DNA from: Candidatus Heimdallarchaeota archaeon LC_2
Lineage (GTDB): Archaea; Asgardarchaeota; Heimdallarchaeia; Heimdallarchaeales; Kariarchaeaceae
Reading direction: 5' to 3'
Length of the DNA stretch: 34,845 nucleotides
NCBI GenBank assembly: GCA_001940725.1
Contig: MDVR01000060.1
Span: 1 to 34,845, forward strand
Shown here: one piece after another, positions 9,453 to 17,411 of the stretch
Position numbering within the stretch: the first letter of the stretch is position 1
Layout: every line of letters begins with the position of its first letter
Position numbers and translations under genes: made by a program
Notes under the pieces: generated by a model
Databases searched by the model: none
Seen by the model: only the letters and a program-made list of their open reading frames with translations
Told to the model about the DNA's origin: nothing

Positions 9453-10205
9453 ATGATCATGAAAGAAATTCAAGCAGTTCTTTTTAGTGGCGGAAAAGGA
9501 AAACGATTATTCCCAATTGGAGATTATTACCAAAAGGTCATGATGCCGTTAGGGGAAAAAGGTATACCAGTTTTAGAATACATTATTCGACATCTTGCTT
9601 ACTATGGTGTAAACAAATTTGTTGTGTTAATTGGATACCGTGCAAACCAAATTAGAAGATATTTCGGAAATGGTGAAAAATTTGGTGTTGAAATACAATA
9701 TGTGAAAGACAAAGAAAATGTAAAGGGGACAGGGGCAGCATTATTAAATGCGAGAGAAATGATAACTGAAAAAAACATGCTTATCTATTATACTGATATT
9801 TTATCTAACTTCAATGTCAAACGATTACTGGACTTTCATAACTCGCATAAAAAAGTGGGAAGTGTATGGACAGATCCTTCTTGGAGAATCCCTGAAGGAG
9901 TTATTAAGAAAACTGCTGATAACAAAGTGACAAGTATTGATTACAATCCACAACAGATTAATGCTAATACGGGTATTTCAATACTATCAACCCGTGTATT
10001 TGATTATCTAGGTGAATTTATGGAAAACAAGGATGGAAAATTAGTGATTGATCTCTCATCAGATATATTTCCACGATTAGTTGATGAAAGGCAAATTGCT
10101 GCCTTTCCAAGTGATGAATGGTGGATAGATTTAGGTAATTTATATAGGTATAAAAGTATAAATGATACGTTACTATCGGAGAAGTATAGTCACTTTATTC
10201 GGTAA
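9453..10205 (+). CDS. Sugar-1-phosphate nucleotidyltransferase (NTP_transferase family)
   Basis: This enzyme condenses a sugar-1-phosphate with an NTP to give an NDP-sugar in the cytosol. The nucleotide-binding signature is FSGGKGKRLFPIGD (11-24) followed by the substrate-contacting lysine in QKVMMPLG (27-34). KGTGAAL (91-97) corresponds to the conserved GTAGAL motif, and YYTDIL (112-117) replaces the usual NGD metal site, with D115 as the likely metal ligand. WWIDLGNLYRY near the C-terminus is the family's W-x-D-hG segment. Its 250 aa make it a single-domain enzyme without a hexapeptide-repeat extension. The start may be ATG 9453, touching the previous stop, or ATG 9459. NTP and sugar specificity are undetermined. 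Confidence 0.88.
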   Translation: MIMKEIQAVLFSGGKGKRLFPIGDYYQKVMMPLGEKGIPVLEYIIRHLAYYGVNKFVVLIGYRANQIRRYFGNGEKFGVEIQYVKDKENVKGTGAALLNAREMITEKNMLIYYTDILSNFNVKRLLDFHNSHKKVGSVWTDPSWRIPEGVIKKTADNKVTSIDYNPQQINANTGISILSTRVFDYLGEFMENKDGKLVIDLSSDIFPRLVDERQIAAFPSDEWWIDLGNLYRYKSINDTLLSEKYSHFIR

Positions 10206-10219
10206 TGAGGTAACAAATA

Positions 10220-11080
10220 GTGGATTGGCAACCTTGGCAGCAGGAAATAGATAATTGTAAAGTAATAATAACTTATGATAAAAACCATCAATTATATCCG
10301 ATTTCAGATTGGTTACATCCAGGGTTAATTCCAATAGGAAATGGGGACTTCGATGAATTATACCAAGATCTCCCTAACTTAGAATGGTTTCTACGTCATC
10401 TTGGATGGTTAGGATTTTATAATGTGGATGTTACCTCCTCTGAAAGATTACGTGGTTTAGATCTTATAAATGAGACAATATCCAAACCGATGAATCTAAG
10501 GTTTCTTGTTGATGACTGGATCGATGAAATCATTAATATGAGTGAATCTGTTGAAAATATTATTCTTGTTTCTGGATTATATTTAACGAATTCAGATTTA
10601 CGTAAGGCAGTTCTTCATCACATCCAATCGGGCAACTCTGCGACTTTGCTAGCTGTTCGTGGATTACAATTTCAAGTGGGACTAGTTACATTTGACGAAG
10701 AAACTAATTTAATTTCTGACTTTCAAGAAAAACCAATTGATAAAACACAATTGGTAAATTCAAAAATATTAATTCTGAATTTGAAGAATGAATATTCCAA
10801 AGATTTATTGATAGAATTTCGTGAATATTTACATAAAATTTCAAATTTGAACAAACAACTGAATCAAAGTATAATTAACATTGATTACATTAATGAATTA
10901 ATTCAATTTCTTATAAAAAAGGATTTGCTAAGTACAATTGAATTGACAGGAGTTAAAGGTGAGCCATGGTTTTTAGATTTATCAAAAATAGAAACATGGA
11001 TTAAGCTTGACCCACAATTTTTTATTCAAAATTTTAAACACCTTTTTAATTGTGAGAATTTCATACTATCACCTAATTGA
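10220..11080 (+). CDS. Degenerate nucleotidyltransferase-like paralogue, probable pseudoenzyme
   Basis: It starts with GTG at 10220, with GAGGT about 9 nt upstream. The protein follows the order of the preceding nucleotidyltransferase but lacks its catalytic parts. KVIITYDKNHQLYPISDWL (14-32) lies where the neighbour has the GGxGxRL loop, with no glycine signature. LEWFLRHLGWLGFYNV matches LEYIIRHLAYYGVNKF. NIILVSGLYLTNSDLRKAV matches the DIL metal region. EPWFLDLSKIETWIKLD matches EWWIDLGNLYRYKSIND near the C-terminus. The shared layout to the end argues for homology rather than chance. Immediate adjacency suggests a regulatory or structural subunit of a heteromer, by analogy with GMPPA/GMPPB; this is inference. 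Confidence 0.6.
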   Translation: MDWQPWQQEIDNCKVIITYDKNHQLYPISDWLHPGLIPIGNGDFDELYQDLPNLEWFLRHLGWLGFYNVDVTSSERLRGLDLINETISKPMNLRFLVDDWIDEIINMSESVENIILVSGLYLTNSDLRKAVLHHIQSGNSATLLAVRGLQFQVGLVTFDEETNLISDFQEKPIDKTQLVNSKILILNLKNEYSKDLLIEFREYLHKISNLNKQLNQSIINIDYINELIQFLIKKDLLSTIELTGVKGEPWFLDLSKIETWIKLDPQFFIQNFKHLFNCENFILSPN

Positions 11081-11192
11081 CCACCTGAAAAATGATTTAA
11101 TTTCAATATCTTTGTAAAAGTTTCAAGTGTTTTTGTTCGGTTCAAGAGAAGCAATTTTATCAATGGATATAAAAAAGAAATAATGAAGACCT

Positions 11193-11969
11193 ATGAGCGA
11201 AATCCCAATGGAATATAAAGTAATGAAAAAGAAATTCTCTAAATCAGTACAGACTGCACTTAAAGAAGATCTAGTAGCAATCATTGTTTACGGTGGTGCT
11301 GCGTCAAAAAGAATTTTTTCCGGTGTATCGGATATCGATTTTTTCATTATTCTCAAATCCCTTGATAACTTGTCAAAACCATTATCTGAAACATATCAGG
11401 TTTTGAGTGAAGTTATGATGCAATACCTTGAAGACCCATTGTTTTCATCCATTTTAGATTATGATATTTTAGTAGAGGATCAGCTTCCTACAGCTGAATC
11501 TCTTAGAGGTTTTTCATCCGTGAGAGCGTTAGCATTATCAGAAGGAGAGCTACTTTATGGCGAAAACCCATTTAAGGATCTTAAAATTGATGAAACTGAA
11601 TTAAAATATGGTGCAAGAGTTATGGTACAGGACTATCTTGATAAATTGACCAGTCTTTTATTTATGCCGAATTTTGATGTTGTACCTGAAGATGGAGAAA
11701 AAGTTGAAGATGAGTCGCTGGAGGCAGAGAGAGAATTTCTAGCTGTTGATGCAATATTATCTGCAGGTCAAGCATATCAAATGGTTCAAAAGAAAGAATA
11801 TGTGAACATGCCTGATGTTGTACTATTTGGGGAAACTGACCCCATTGATGGAATTGATAATCCACTTTTACAAGATGCAGGGCTCCTTCGTCAAGGTGTC
11901 GATGTTAATGTAGATAATTTCTATAATCGAGCTATTGATTTTTGTGGTTCTATTCTTAAATTAATCTAA
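11193..11969 (+). CDS. Pol-beta superfamily nucleotidyltransferase-domain protein
   Basis: The N-terminal half carries the minimal nucleotidyltransferase signature: VYGGAASKRIFSGVSDIDFF at residues 32-51, with the helix-capping GG...S and the metal-binding pair D47/D49. The remaining ~190 residues include an acidic stretch (about 165-185, EDGEKVEDESLEAEREF) and helices suited to a four-helix substrate domain. A third metal-binding Asp cannot be assigned with confidence. Such proteins transfer nucleotides to small molecules, RNA or protein. No HEPN-domain gene is adjacent, so it does not look like a classical MNT antitoxin. It is co-directional within the sugar-activation cluster but its substrate is unknown. 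Confidence 0.7.
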   Translation: MSEIPMEYKVMKKKFSKSVQTALKEDLVAIIVYGGAASKRIFSGVSDIDFFIILKSLDNLSKPLSETYQVLSEVMMQYLEDPLFSSILDYDILVEDQLPTAESLRGFSSVRALALSEGELLYGENPFKDLKIDETELKYGARVMVQDYLDKLTSLLFMPNFDVVPEDGEKVEDESLEAEREFLAVDAILSAGQAYQMVQKKEYVNMPDVVLFGETDPIDGIDNPLLQDAGLLRQGVDVNVDNFYNRAIDFCGSILKLI

Positions 11970-12056
11970 TTGATAAATCATAAATCCAGTTTAAAAAACG
12001 CATGCCAAGAGGAGCTTAACTTAAGAATTTAATAATAATTAGATGGCATAGGTAAT

Positions 12057-13031
12057 GTGGAAACATACTTTCAAGGAAAGTCAATTGTTTTAACCGGTGG
12101 TTGTGGCTTCATTGGTTCTAACATGTTAGATCGTTTAATGACATTAAATGTAAATAAAATTACAGTAATCGATGACCTATCTGCAGGAACTACAACAAAT
12201 TACATTGATCGATATTCTGACACCAATAAAATTAGTTTTCATCAATTTGATATATCAGAGAAAACTCATTTTAATGAAATTCTGAAAATAACAAAAAATC
12301 ATGACATATTAATTCATCTAGCAGCACAACCAAGTGTTCCAATAAGCGTTTCAAAGCCTAAATTGGATTTTGATATCAATGTTATTGGTTCTTTCAACTT
12401 ATTAGAAATAGCAAGGCTGAATGATATTAATGAATTTATATTTGCTGCATCTGGAGGGACTGTTTACGGCAATGCGGAGAATTTTCCAACAAAAGAAAAT
12501 CACCAACTCAGACCAATATCGAATTATGGTGCAGCTAAGGCTGCATTTGAAATGTACCTAAGTAGTTATTCATCATTGTATGGGATTAAATGTACATCCC
12601 TTAGGTTTGGTAATGTATTTGGACCCCGTTCCCTTCATGGTGTTATGCATGATTTCTTCGTTAAGCTGAAAAATAATCCAAGAAAATTAGAAATCCTTGG
12701 GGATGGTAATCAAATAAAATCATATTTATATATTGACGATTGTATTGAAGGATTTCTATATGCAGTTACGAGGGATACTATTGGTTTTGAAACTTTTAAT
12801 ATGTCCGGTCATCCCCCAATATCAGTAAATATGATTGCAGAGCAAATTTCTAACAATTTAAAGTTAAAACCTAAATACAGCTACACAGGAGGGAAAACTG
12901 GTTGGAACGGGGACGTTGTTCGTGGTGAGCTTGATAGTTCAAAATTGAAAAAACTTGGATGGAATGAGCAAGTAAAATTTTCTGAAGGAGTAAAAAATTA
13001 TATAAATTGGCTATCTGAATATTACAATTAG
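12057..13031 (+). CDS. NAD-dependent nucleotide-sugar epimerase/dehydratase (extended SDR), second copy
   Basis: A second extended SDR in the window. The NAD motif GGCGFIG is at residues 14-20, the acidic ribose-binding IDDLSAG at 38-44, HLAAQPSVPISV near 87-98, ASGGTVYG at about 131-138, and the catalytic YGAAK gives Y157 and K161. The RFGNVFGP motif near residue 183 is also typical of GalE/RmlB/WbpP-like enzymes. It starts with GTG at 12057. It is not a recent duplicate of the epimerase at 539-1558: the shared residues are mainly family motifs. It lies downstream of the nucleotidyltransferase pair and so probably processes the NDP-sugar they make, which is context inference. Confidence 0.9.
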   Translation: METYFQGKSIVLTGGCGFIGSNMLDRLMTLNVNKITVIDDLSAGTTTNYIDRYSDTNKISFHQFDISEKTHFNEILKITKNHDILIHLAAQPSVPISVSKPKLDFDINVIGSFNLLEIARLNDINEFIFAASGGTVYGNAENFPTKENHQLRPISNYGAAKAAFEMYLSSYSSLYGIKCTSLRFGNVFGPRSLHGVMHDFFVKLKNNPRKLEILGDGNQIKSYLYIDDCIEGFLYAVTRDTIGFETFNMSGHPPISVNMIAEQISNNLKLKPKYSYTGGKTGWNGDVVRGELDSSKLKKLGWNEQVKFSEGVKNYINWLSEYYN

Positions 13032-13141
13032 TTAAAGAAATTAAAATCGAGATTTAACATTTACAATTATTCCAAATGTTAAATTTGTTGCCAATTAAAG
13101 AATGAGTTTATTAGCTGTAGTAATCTAGGTCAATATGTCAT

Positions 13142-13816
13142 ATGTCTCTCTCATTAGATGAAATTTTACCTGATTTAAAAGGTAAAACACTTGCACTTTT
13201 TGGTGATATATCAGGAAGAAGAAGTATTTTGATTAAACAGTTCATTCTTGACGGGTTACAAGGAGAAGGTACAAGCTGCATTGTGACTTTGACTGAATCT
13301 GCCGGAGATTTAATCGATGAACTTAGTAATTTTTCTTCAGATGCAAGTATTTTAGTAAATGATGCGATATTAAATGAAAGATTACAAATAATTGATATGT
13401 ATTCTTTTAGAGGAATAAAAGAGAATGAGACCATTCCAGGTGTCCATGTATTATCATCAGTAGATGAATTAACCCTTCTTTCAATTACTCTGAATAAAAT
13501 AACAAAAACTTATCCTAATTCTAGAATTATTATATGGCCATTTAGCTTATTAACAATTTATGCAAATCAAAAAGATATTGTAAATTTTACTCAAACCATA
13601 TCAGCTAGAATTGTTGACCGAAAACAATTAGGTCTCTTAATTGCAGACACTGGAGTGATGGATGAAAAAATAAAATCAATTTTAGAATCGCTCGTTGATA
13701 GCGTGATTGAAACGAGAAAAGAAGAGGTTGAAGGGGAGAGTCAAGAGACTATCAGAGTAAAATTCTTCAGAGGCGAAGAACTTGAAAGGTTTGATGTTTG
13801 GACCCCTCTTGTTTAA
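13142..13816 (+). CDS. KaiC/RecA-like ATPase-fold protein with a degenerate P-loop
   Basis: The protein has the layout of archaeal KaiC-like RecA-superfamily proteins. A strand LALF runs into GDISGRRS (21-28) at the P-loop position, followed by LIKQFILDGLQGEGTSCIVTLTES, which mirrors the QFLxxGL..GE.xLYVTLEES pattern. A second strand (RIIIWPFSLLTIY) takes the place of Walker B, and the C-terminal VIETRKEE...RVKFFRG resembles the terminal strands of that family. The P-loop lysine is replaced by arginine and the central glycine is missing, and no Walker B acidic pair is seen, so ATP hydrolysis is unlikely. It may be a regulatory or scaffold protein. It is 90 bp upstream of the CCDC47-like gene. 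Confidence 0.55.
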   Translation: MSLSLDEILPDLKGKTLALFGDISGRRSILIKQFILDGLQGEGTSCIVTLTESAGDLIDELSNFSSDASILVNDAILNERLQIIDMYSFRGIKENETIPGVHVLSSVDELTLLSITLNKITKTYPNSRIIIWPFSLLTIYANQKDIVNFTQTISARIVDRKQLGLLIADTGVMDEKIKSILESLVDSVIETRKEEVEGESQETIRVKFFRGEELERFDVWTPLV

Positions 13817-13906
13817 AATAAACTGATCATTAATTTTTATCCCAAAAAATATAAAAGTAGAAGAATAAGATATAAGGTTTGATAAACTTATGAAAAATAT
13901 GAAGAT

Positions 13907-14746
13907 GTGAGTGTTTGGATTGATTTTGTAATAAGCTTATCCCCATTTTTTATTTTTACTGGTTTATGGGCTGTTGTTTATTTTCGGGGAAGTAAAGTCA
14001 ATAAAAAATTATTAGAATCATTTGAAAATGAAATTCAAGATGTACTGGGTACCCATGTAAATGAAATTAACAAAGTCAAAATCAGATCTGATGAATACGA
14101 ATTTAGATGTAGTACAAAAAATAAGAATATCAAAGTATTAACGCTTCATCTAAAATTAGTCAGTAGATCATTCATAATACAATGGATAATCAACCTATTT
14201 TTCAAAGAACAGGACCGATTATTTATTGGAAGCAAATTCGGGACAAATCAAGGAGATGAGAACCCAGTTTACCGATTTGATATTGTACCATATCGTAAAA
14301 AATCATTCATTAGCAAAAGATTTGATACTTTCATTGCAATGGACGATATTCCTACGATCAAAAAATCAGTTGATAAGAAGTACATGTTCAAATCTGAGAG
14401 CGTAGCCTATGTTGAACATTTTGTAGATAACGAAGAATTCATTGAGTTAATAGATAATATGGAACCAATAATGGAACACTTAACCATTCATAAATCTCAA
14501 GAAGATACTGATCCTCACCTTTCAATTACTTTTGAATTTTATGCAGTAAATGAAGATGACTATTCAGTATCAGAAATGCTACAATTGTTTTTCCTAACAG
14601 CTCAATTGCATATATCAAATCATGATACCATAAAGAAAAAACTTGCGAAAGGTAAAAAAGGTAAAAGTATGACCGCCCGAAGGGGCGCTGCCAGAAGCGT
14701 TGCAAGTAGAAAGAAGAAATCAAAGAAACGATCAAGAAAGAAATAA
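13907..14746 (+). CDS. Single-pass membrane protein with basic tail, CCDC47-like layout
   Basis: It starts with GTG at 13907, overlapping the end of a 6-codon ATG ORF at 13890. One N-terminal membrane segment (about 6-26) is followed by a ~215-residue soluble domain and an extremely Lys/Arg-rich C-terminus (243-279). Read against my memory of eukaryotic CCDC47 (the PAT-complex/multipass-translocon subunit), several elements fall in the same order: KKLLESF after the TM, a Cys-bearing strand (FRCSTKNKN) leading to LHLKLVSRSFIIQWIINLFF, a strand block ending RFDIVPYRKK, HFVDNEEFIELIDNMEPI and LSITFEFYAV before an amphipathic helix and basic tail. The acidic lumenal N-terminus of CCDC47 is absent. 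If correct, it would bind ribosomes at the translocon. Otherwise it is an unknown membrane protein. Confidence 0.45.
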   Translation: MSVWIDFVISLSPFFIFTGLWAVVYFRGSKVNKKLLESFENEIQDVLGTHVNEINKVKIRSDEYEFRCSTKNKNIKVLTLHLKLVSRSFIIQWIINLFFKEQDRLFIGSKFGTNQGDENPVYRFDIVPYRKKSFISKRFDTFIAMDDIPTIKKSVDKKYMFKSESVAYVEHFVDNEEFIELIDNMEPIMEHLTIHKSQEDTDPHLSITFEFYAVNEDDYSVSEMLQLFFLTAQLHISNHDTIKKKLAKGKKGKSMTARRGAARSVASRKKKSKKRSRKK

Positions 14747-14756
14747 TATGTTTCTA

Positions 14757-16286
14757 TTATTCTCTTAGAGATTCAAGATCCATAATAACTCGGGGTATCT
14801 CGTGTATTACATCAGACGCAAGTAATGAATTACCAAATTTTTTAGCTGAATATTCACCAGCCCTACCCATTATATTTGCAGCAATCGCAGTAGCAAAGAA
14901 AGAATCTTCAATAAAGCAATTTACAGCTCCAACTAATCCTGCTAACACATCACCAGTTCCACCAACCGTCATTCCAGAATGTCCAGTTTCGTTTAATATT
15001 GTTCTTTTTCCATTGGTTATAATATCGATTTTGCCCTTAAGTAAAATGACAATACCTAGACGAGTTGCTGTTGCTTCCAAAAATGTAATTAATTCTTGCG
15101 GGTTTTCTGGAATTTTTTCTTCTAACATCATCCTCAATTCAGCTCTATGCGGAGTAATTATTGCACCACTATCTTGAAGGAGATCTAGCCTACCTCTAAA
15201 AGCACGAATAGCATCTGCATCAAGCACTATTCGAATTTTTCCCTTGATATATTCGAATAATTCCAATACAAATTTAATACATTCTGGATGATTGGATAAC
15301 CCCATCCCCATTGTTACAACATCATGCCGGTGTACTAATAACTCACGAAATCGGTTAAAACCTTTGGTGGTTAATTTATCTCCTTTTACTTTCAATACAA
15401 TAAAATCTTCTGCATATCCAGCAACAATATCTCGGATGGTTTGAGGAACAGCAATTCGAAGAGTATCAACCCCTGCTCGCAATGCCGACATGCCGGATAA
15501 CACAGGTGCGCCAGTGAAACCATCACTTCCCCCAATAACGATTATTCTCCCGTTATCCCCTTTATGACTAGTAGATTTCCTAATTGGCCAATAATTAGTA
15601 AAATGACCAGCGTTCACATAAAAAGCGGATTTTTTTGAGATTCCAATAGGTGCAACCTTAATTATTCCTTTCTCATGAAATTGCTTTAATCCTGCTTTCG
15701 TATATTCCATAGTAACGATAGAATTAGGAGTATAATTATCAGAATGCCAATTTCCGGTATTACAATCTAAACCACTTGGGACATCCACACAACAGACATG
15801 TATATCAGATAAATTTGAGAATTCAGAAAGAATTTCTGAATATGGTGATCGCACTGTCTCATTTAAACCTACACCGATTAAGGCATCTACAATTAAATCA
15901 GCTTTTTTCATCAGATCAATTGTTTCTGTTAAATCGATATCTTGATCTAATTCCTTAATCATTAATTTATTTGATTTCAGATTTCTGAACGCTTTTTTAG
16001 CTTCTTTTGTTTTTGGTTTTTTTATCAATATTAACGTAGTTTTACAATTTTTAGCTAATATTCCAGCTGCGACAATCCCATCCCCTCCATTGTTTCCTGA
16101 ACCTGCGATTACAACAATATTTTCTAACTCTAATGATAATACATGTTCTGCAATTGCCTTACCTGCATTAAACATGAGATCATAAGCTTCGATACCACTT
16201 AGAAACTCATTTGTTTCTATTGCTAGTGATTCTTCTCTTGTAATATACTCAACTGGTGATAATGAAAGATCTTCAAGTTGCCACAA
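14757..16286 (-). CDS. nnr: Bifunctional NAD(P)H-hydrate epimerase / ADP-dependent (S)-NAD(P)H-hydrate dehydratase
   Basis: This repair enzyme restores NAD(P)H damaged by hydration. The N-terminal epimerase domain (NnrE/YjeF_N) begins with YITREESLAIE and carries AGSGNNGGDG (61-70), followed by DVPSGLD near residue 168. The C-terminal ADP/ATP-dependent dehydratase (NnrD, ribokinase-like) begins around HKGDNGRIIVIGGSDGFTGA, includes ITPHRAEL, and ends with the active-site GGTGDVLAGLVG (442-453). At 509 aa both domains are full length. The start is TTG at 16286, chosen because it gives the typical short lead-in and no in-frame ATG exists upstream. It is convergent with the CCDC47-like gene, with 10 bp between stops. 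Confidence 0.95.
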   Translation of the reverse strand: MWQLEDLSLSPVEYITREESLAIETNEFLSGIEAYDLMFNAGKAIAEHVLSLELENIVVIAGSGNNGGDGIVAAGILAKNCKTTLILIKKPKTKEAKKAFRNLKSNKLMIKELDQDIDLTETIDLMKKADLIVDALIGVGLNETVRSPYSEILSEFSNLSDIHVCCVDVPSGLDCNTGNWHSDNYTPNSIVTMEYTKAGLKQFHEKGIIKVAPIGISKKSAFYVNAGHFTNYWPIRKSTSHKGDNGRIIVIGGSDGFTGAPVLSGMSALRAGVDTLRIAVPQTIRDIVAGYAEDFIVLKVKGDKLTTKGFNRFRELLVHRHDVVTMGMGLSNHPECIKFVLELFEYIKGKIRIVLDADAIRAFRGRLDLLQDSGAIITPHRAELRMMLEEKIPENPQELITFLEATATRLGIVILLKGKIDIITNGKRTILNETGHSGMTVGGTGDVLAGLVGAVNCFIEDSFFATAIAANIMGRAGEYSAKKFGNSLLASDVIHEIPRVIMDLESLRE

Positions 16287-16419
16287 TATGAAATTATTAT
16301 AGATTGAATGGTTAATAATTTATTTATGAAATTCGATAATTTTGTCTAAAACACTTTTTTCCTTTTGCTGAAAGTAATTTGATAATTTATAGCTTCTTTA
16401 TTTAAATTAATAATTTGAA

Positions 16420-17007
16420 TTATATTTGTTTTGTCGAACCATATCTTTTACCCGCTTCCTCTTCATGATCCAACTCGTCGAATACTTTTGAAATTCTAGG
16501 AATTGATTCAATGACCCTATCTTGAAAGAGTGAGAATGTTACTTGATATTCCTTTACATCATCTTGGAAATCAGTTAATGAAACTTTTTTACTACCTTCA
16601 TTAATTGAAGTAAGTGATTCTGTTAGATGATTCAATTCTGTAAACATCCTTGAATGTTGTTTTTCCTGATTATGCATAATTTCAGATAATTTATCAACAA
16701 CATTAGTGGTTGAAAATTCAAGTCCACCAATATTTTGAACGATTTCATCCATCTCTCTATGTATTTGTCCTAGATTAAACAGGACACTTTCTATTTTACC
16801 AAAAATATCATTGACTCCTTCAATTCGTCCATTCTCTAATTTAGAACGATCTACATCCAGTACCATTGGTCGTAGTTCACTTTTGGTCAACATCGCTAAC
16901 TCGGAAACTAAATCATTATATTTTCCATGAGTGTATTTCATTTCAGATCGTAGTCTAGCAGCATTGCTGCCCAAACTATCATTCTTCCTTATACTTGTGC
17001 TTGTCAT
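16420..17007 (-). CDS. Hypothetical coiled-coil protein
   Basis: A 195-residue soluble, largely alpha-helical protein that I do not recognise. It has no signal peptide or membrane segment. Heptad-like stretches run over about residues 15-45, 70-130 (FGKIESVLFNLGQIHREMD, VDKLSEIMHNQEKQHSRMF) and 140-180, so oligomerisation through coiled coils is likely. The start ATG at 17007 is supported by a TATA-like TTTTTAAATAA about 17-27 nt upstream, which would give a nearly leaderless transcript. Three short palindromes lie just above that box and may be operator sites. It follows the nnr gene on the same strand, but the 133-bp gap suggests a separate transcript. Confidence 0.7.
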   Translation of the reverse strand: MTSTSIRKNDSLGSNAARLRSEMKYTHGKYNDLVSELAMLTKSELRPMVLDVDRSKLENGRIEGVNDIFGKIESVLFNLGQIHREMDEIVQNIGGLEFSTTNVVDKLSEIMHNQEKQHSRMFTELNHLTESLTSINEGSKKVSLTDFQDDVKEYQVTFSLFQDRVIESIPRISKVFDELDHEEEAGKRYGSTKQI

Positions 17008-17023
17008 AATCTCACTTTCTCAA

Positions 17024-17034
17024 TTATTTAAAAA
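17024..17034 (-). promoter_or_regulatory. Candidate archaeal TATA box for the coiled-coil gene
   Basis: On the minus strand this reads as TTTTTAAATAA within an AT tract, centred about 22 nt upstream of the ATG at 17007. Archaeal TATA boxes normally sit around -26 from the transcription start, so this would produce a leaderless or very short-leader mRNA. It is a motif match by eye only; such motifs occur by chance in AT-rich DNA. Confidence 0.3.
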
Positions 17035-17036
17035 CT

Positions 17037-17112
17037 CCAATTTCAATTGGGAAATACGGAATGCTTCTAGAGATAAATTCTCTAGATTGAGCTTTTATCT
17101 TATTAGATAAAA
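17037..17112. promoter_or_regulatory. Cluster of three perfect short palindromes (possible operators)
   Basis: Three perfect inverted repeats lie in a row upstream of the coiled-coil gene: CCAATT-tc-AATTGG (17037-17050), TCTAGAGA-5 nt-TCTCTAGA (17066-17086) and TTTTATCT-4 nt-AGATAAAA (17093-17112). They directly precede the candidate TATA box. Their arms differ in sequence, so they would be separate sites or successive RNA hairpins, not copies of a single operator. No reading frame covers them. Confidence 0.35.
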
Positions 17113-17225
17113 CTTGACAAAAAGCATTGTGCGTAAGCATAACAAGAATTAACTTCGTTGTTCTTAATCTTTATTTAACCAGAAAGATTTTTGGAAAAAA
17201 ATTTTTGGTAATTTTTTATATATTT
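17113..17225. other. Intergenic DNA without recognised content
   Basis: The stretch between the palindrome cluster and the first tandem tRNA unit holds no convincing ORF. The only noticeable structure is an imperfect AGAATTAACTTCGTTGTTCTTAA inverted motif at about 17145-17168, followed by an A/T-rich tract with an A-run near 17197. Confidence 0.5.
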
Positions 17226-17354
17226 GAAGAATGTTAATTATTGTAAAAATTTCGATGAATGCTGTGAATTGAGTATAATATTACGGTCCCCATACTAATT
17301 TTTAGATATATTATTACTATAATTATTATCAAAGAAAATTTCAAATTAAATTCC

Positions 17355-17411
17355 TCTTATTGCTTGGTCTGTTGATAAAGAATAATTAATATTCGGAATA
17401 AAAAAACGACG
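17355..17411. repeat. Left arm of 57-bp perfect inverted repeat flanking tRNA copy 1
   Basis: Runs from TCTTATTGCTTGG to AACGACG. Its exact reverse complement occurs at 17483-17539, on the other side of the 74-nt tRNA. Because the acceptor-stem sequences continue the pairing with one G-U, the whole could fold as a stem of about 63 bp with the tRNA arms at its tip. The same left arm recurs at 17667-17723 and 17979-18035. Confidence 0.9.
17400..17406 (-). terminator. T7 run directly after tRNA-Lys copy 1
   Basis: On the minus strand the tRNA 3' end is followed by TCG and then seven T residues, a typical archaeal oligo-T termination signal. The equivalent runs after copies 2 and 3 are at 17712-17718 and 18024-18030. 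It lies inside the inverted-repeat arm, so the arm probably represents the natural trailer of the gene. Confidence 0.6.

Noticed and set aside
11193..11969. MNT antitoxin of a HEPN/MNT toxin-antitoxin pair
   Set aside because: The protein is larger than typical MNT antitoxins and neither neighbour has HEPN features.
539..13031. The two epimerase genes as a recent duplication
   Set aside because: Outside SDR motifs the proteins differ widely, so they are distinct family members.
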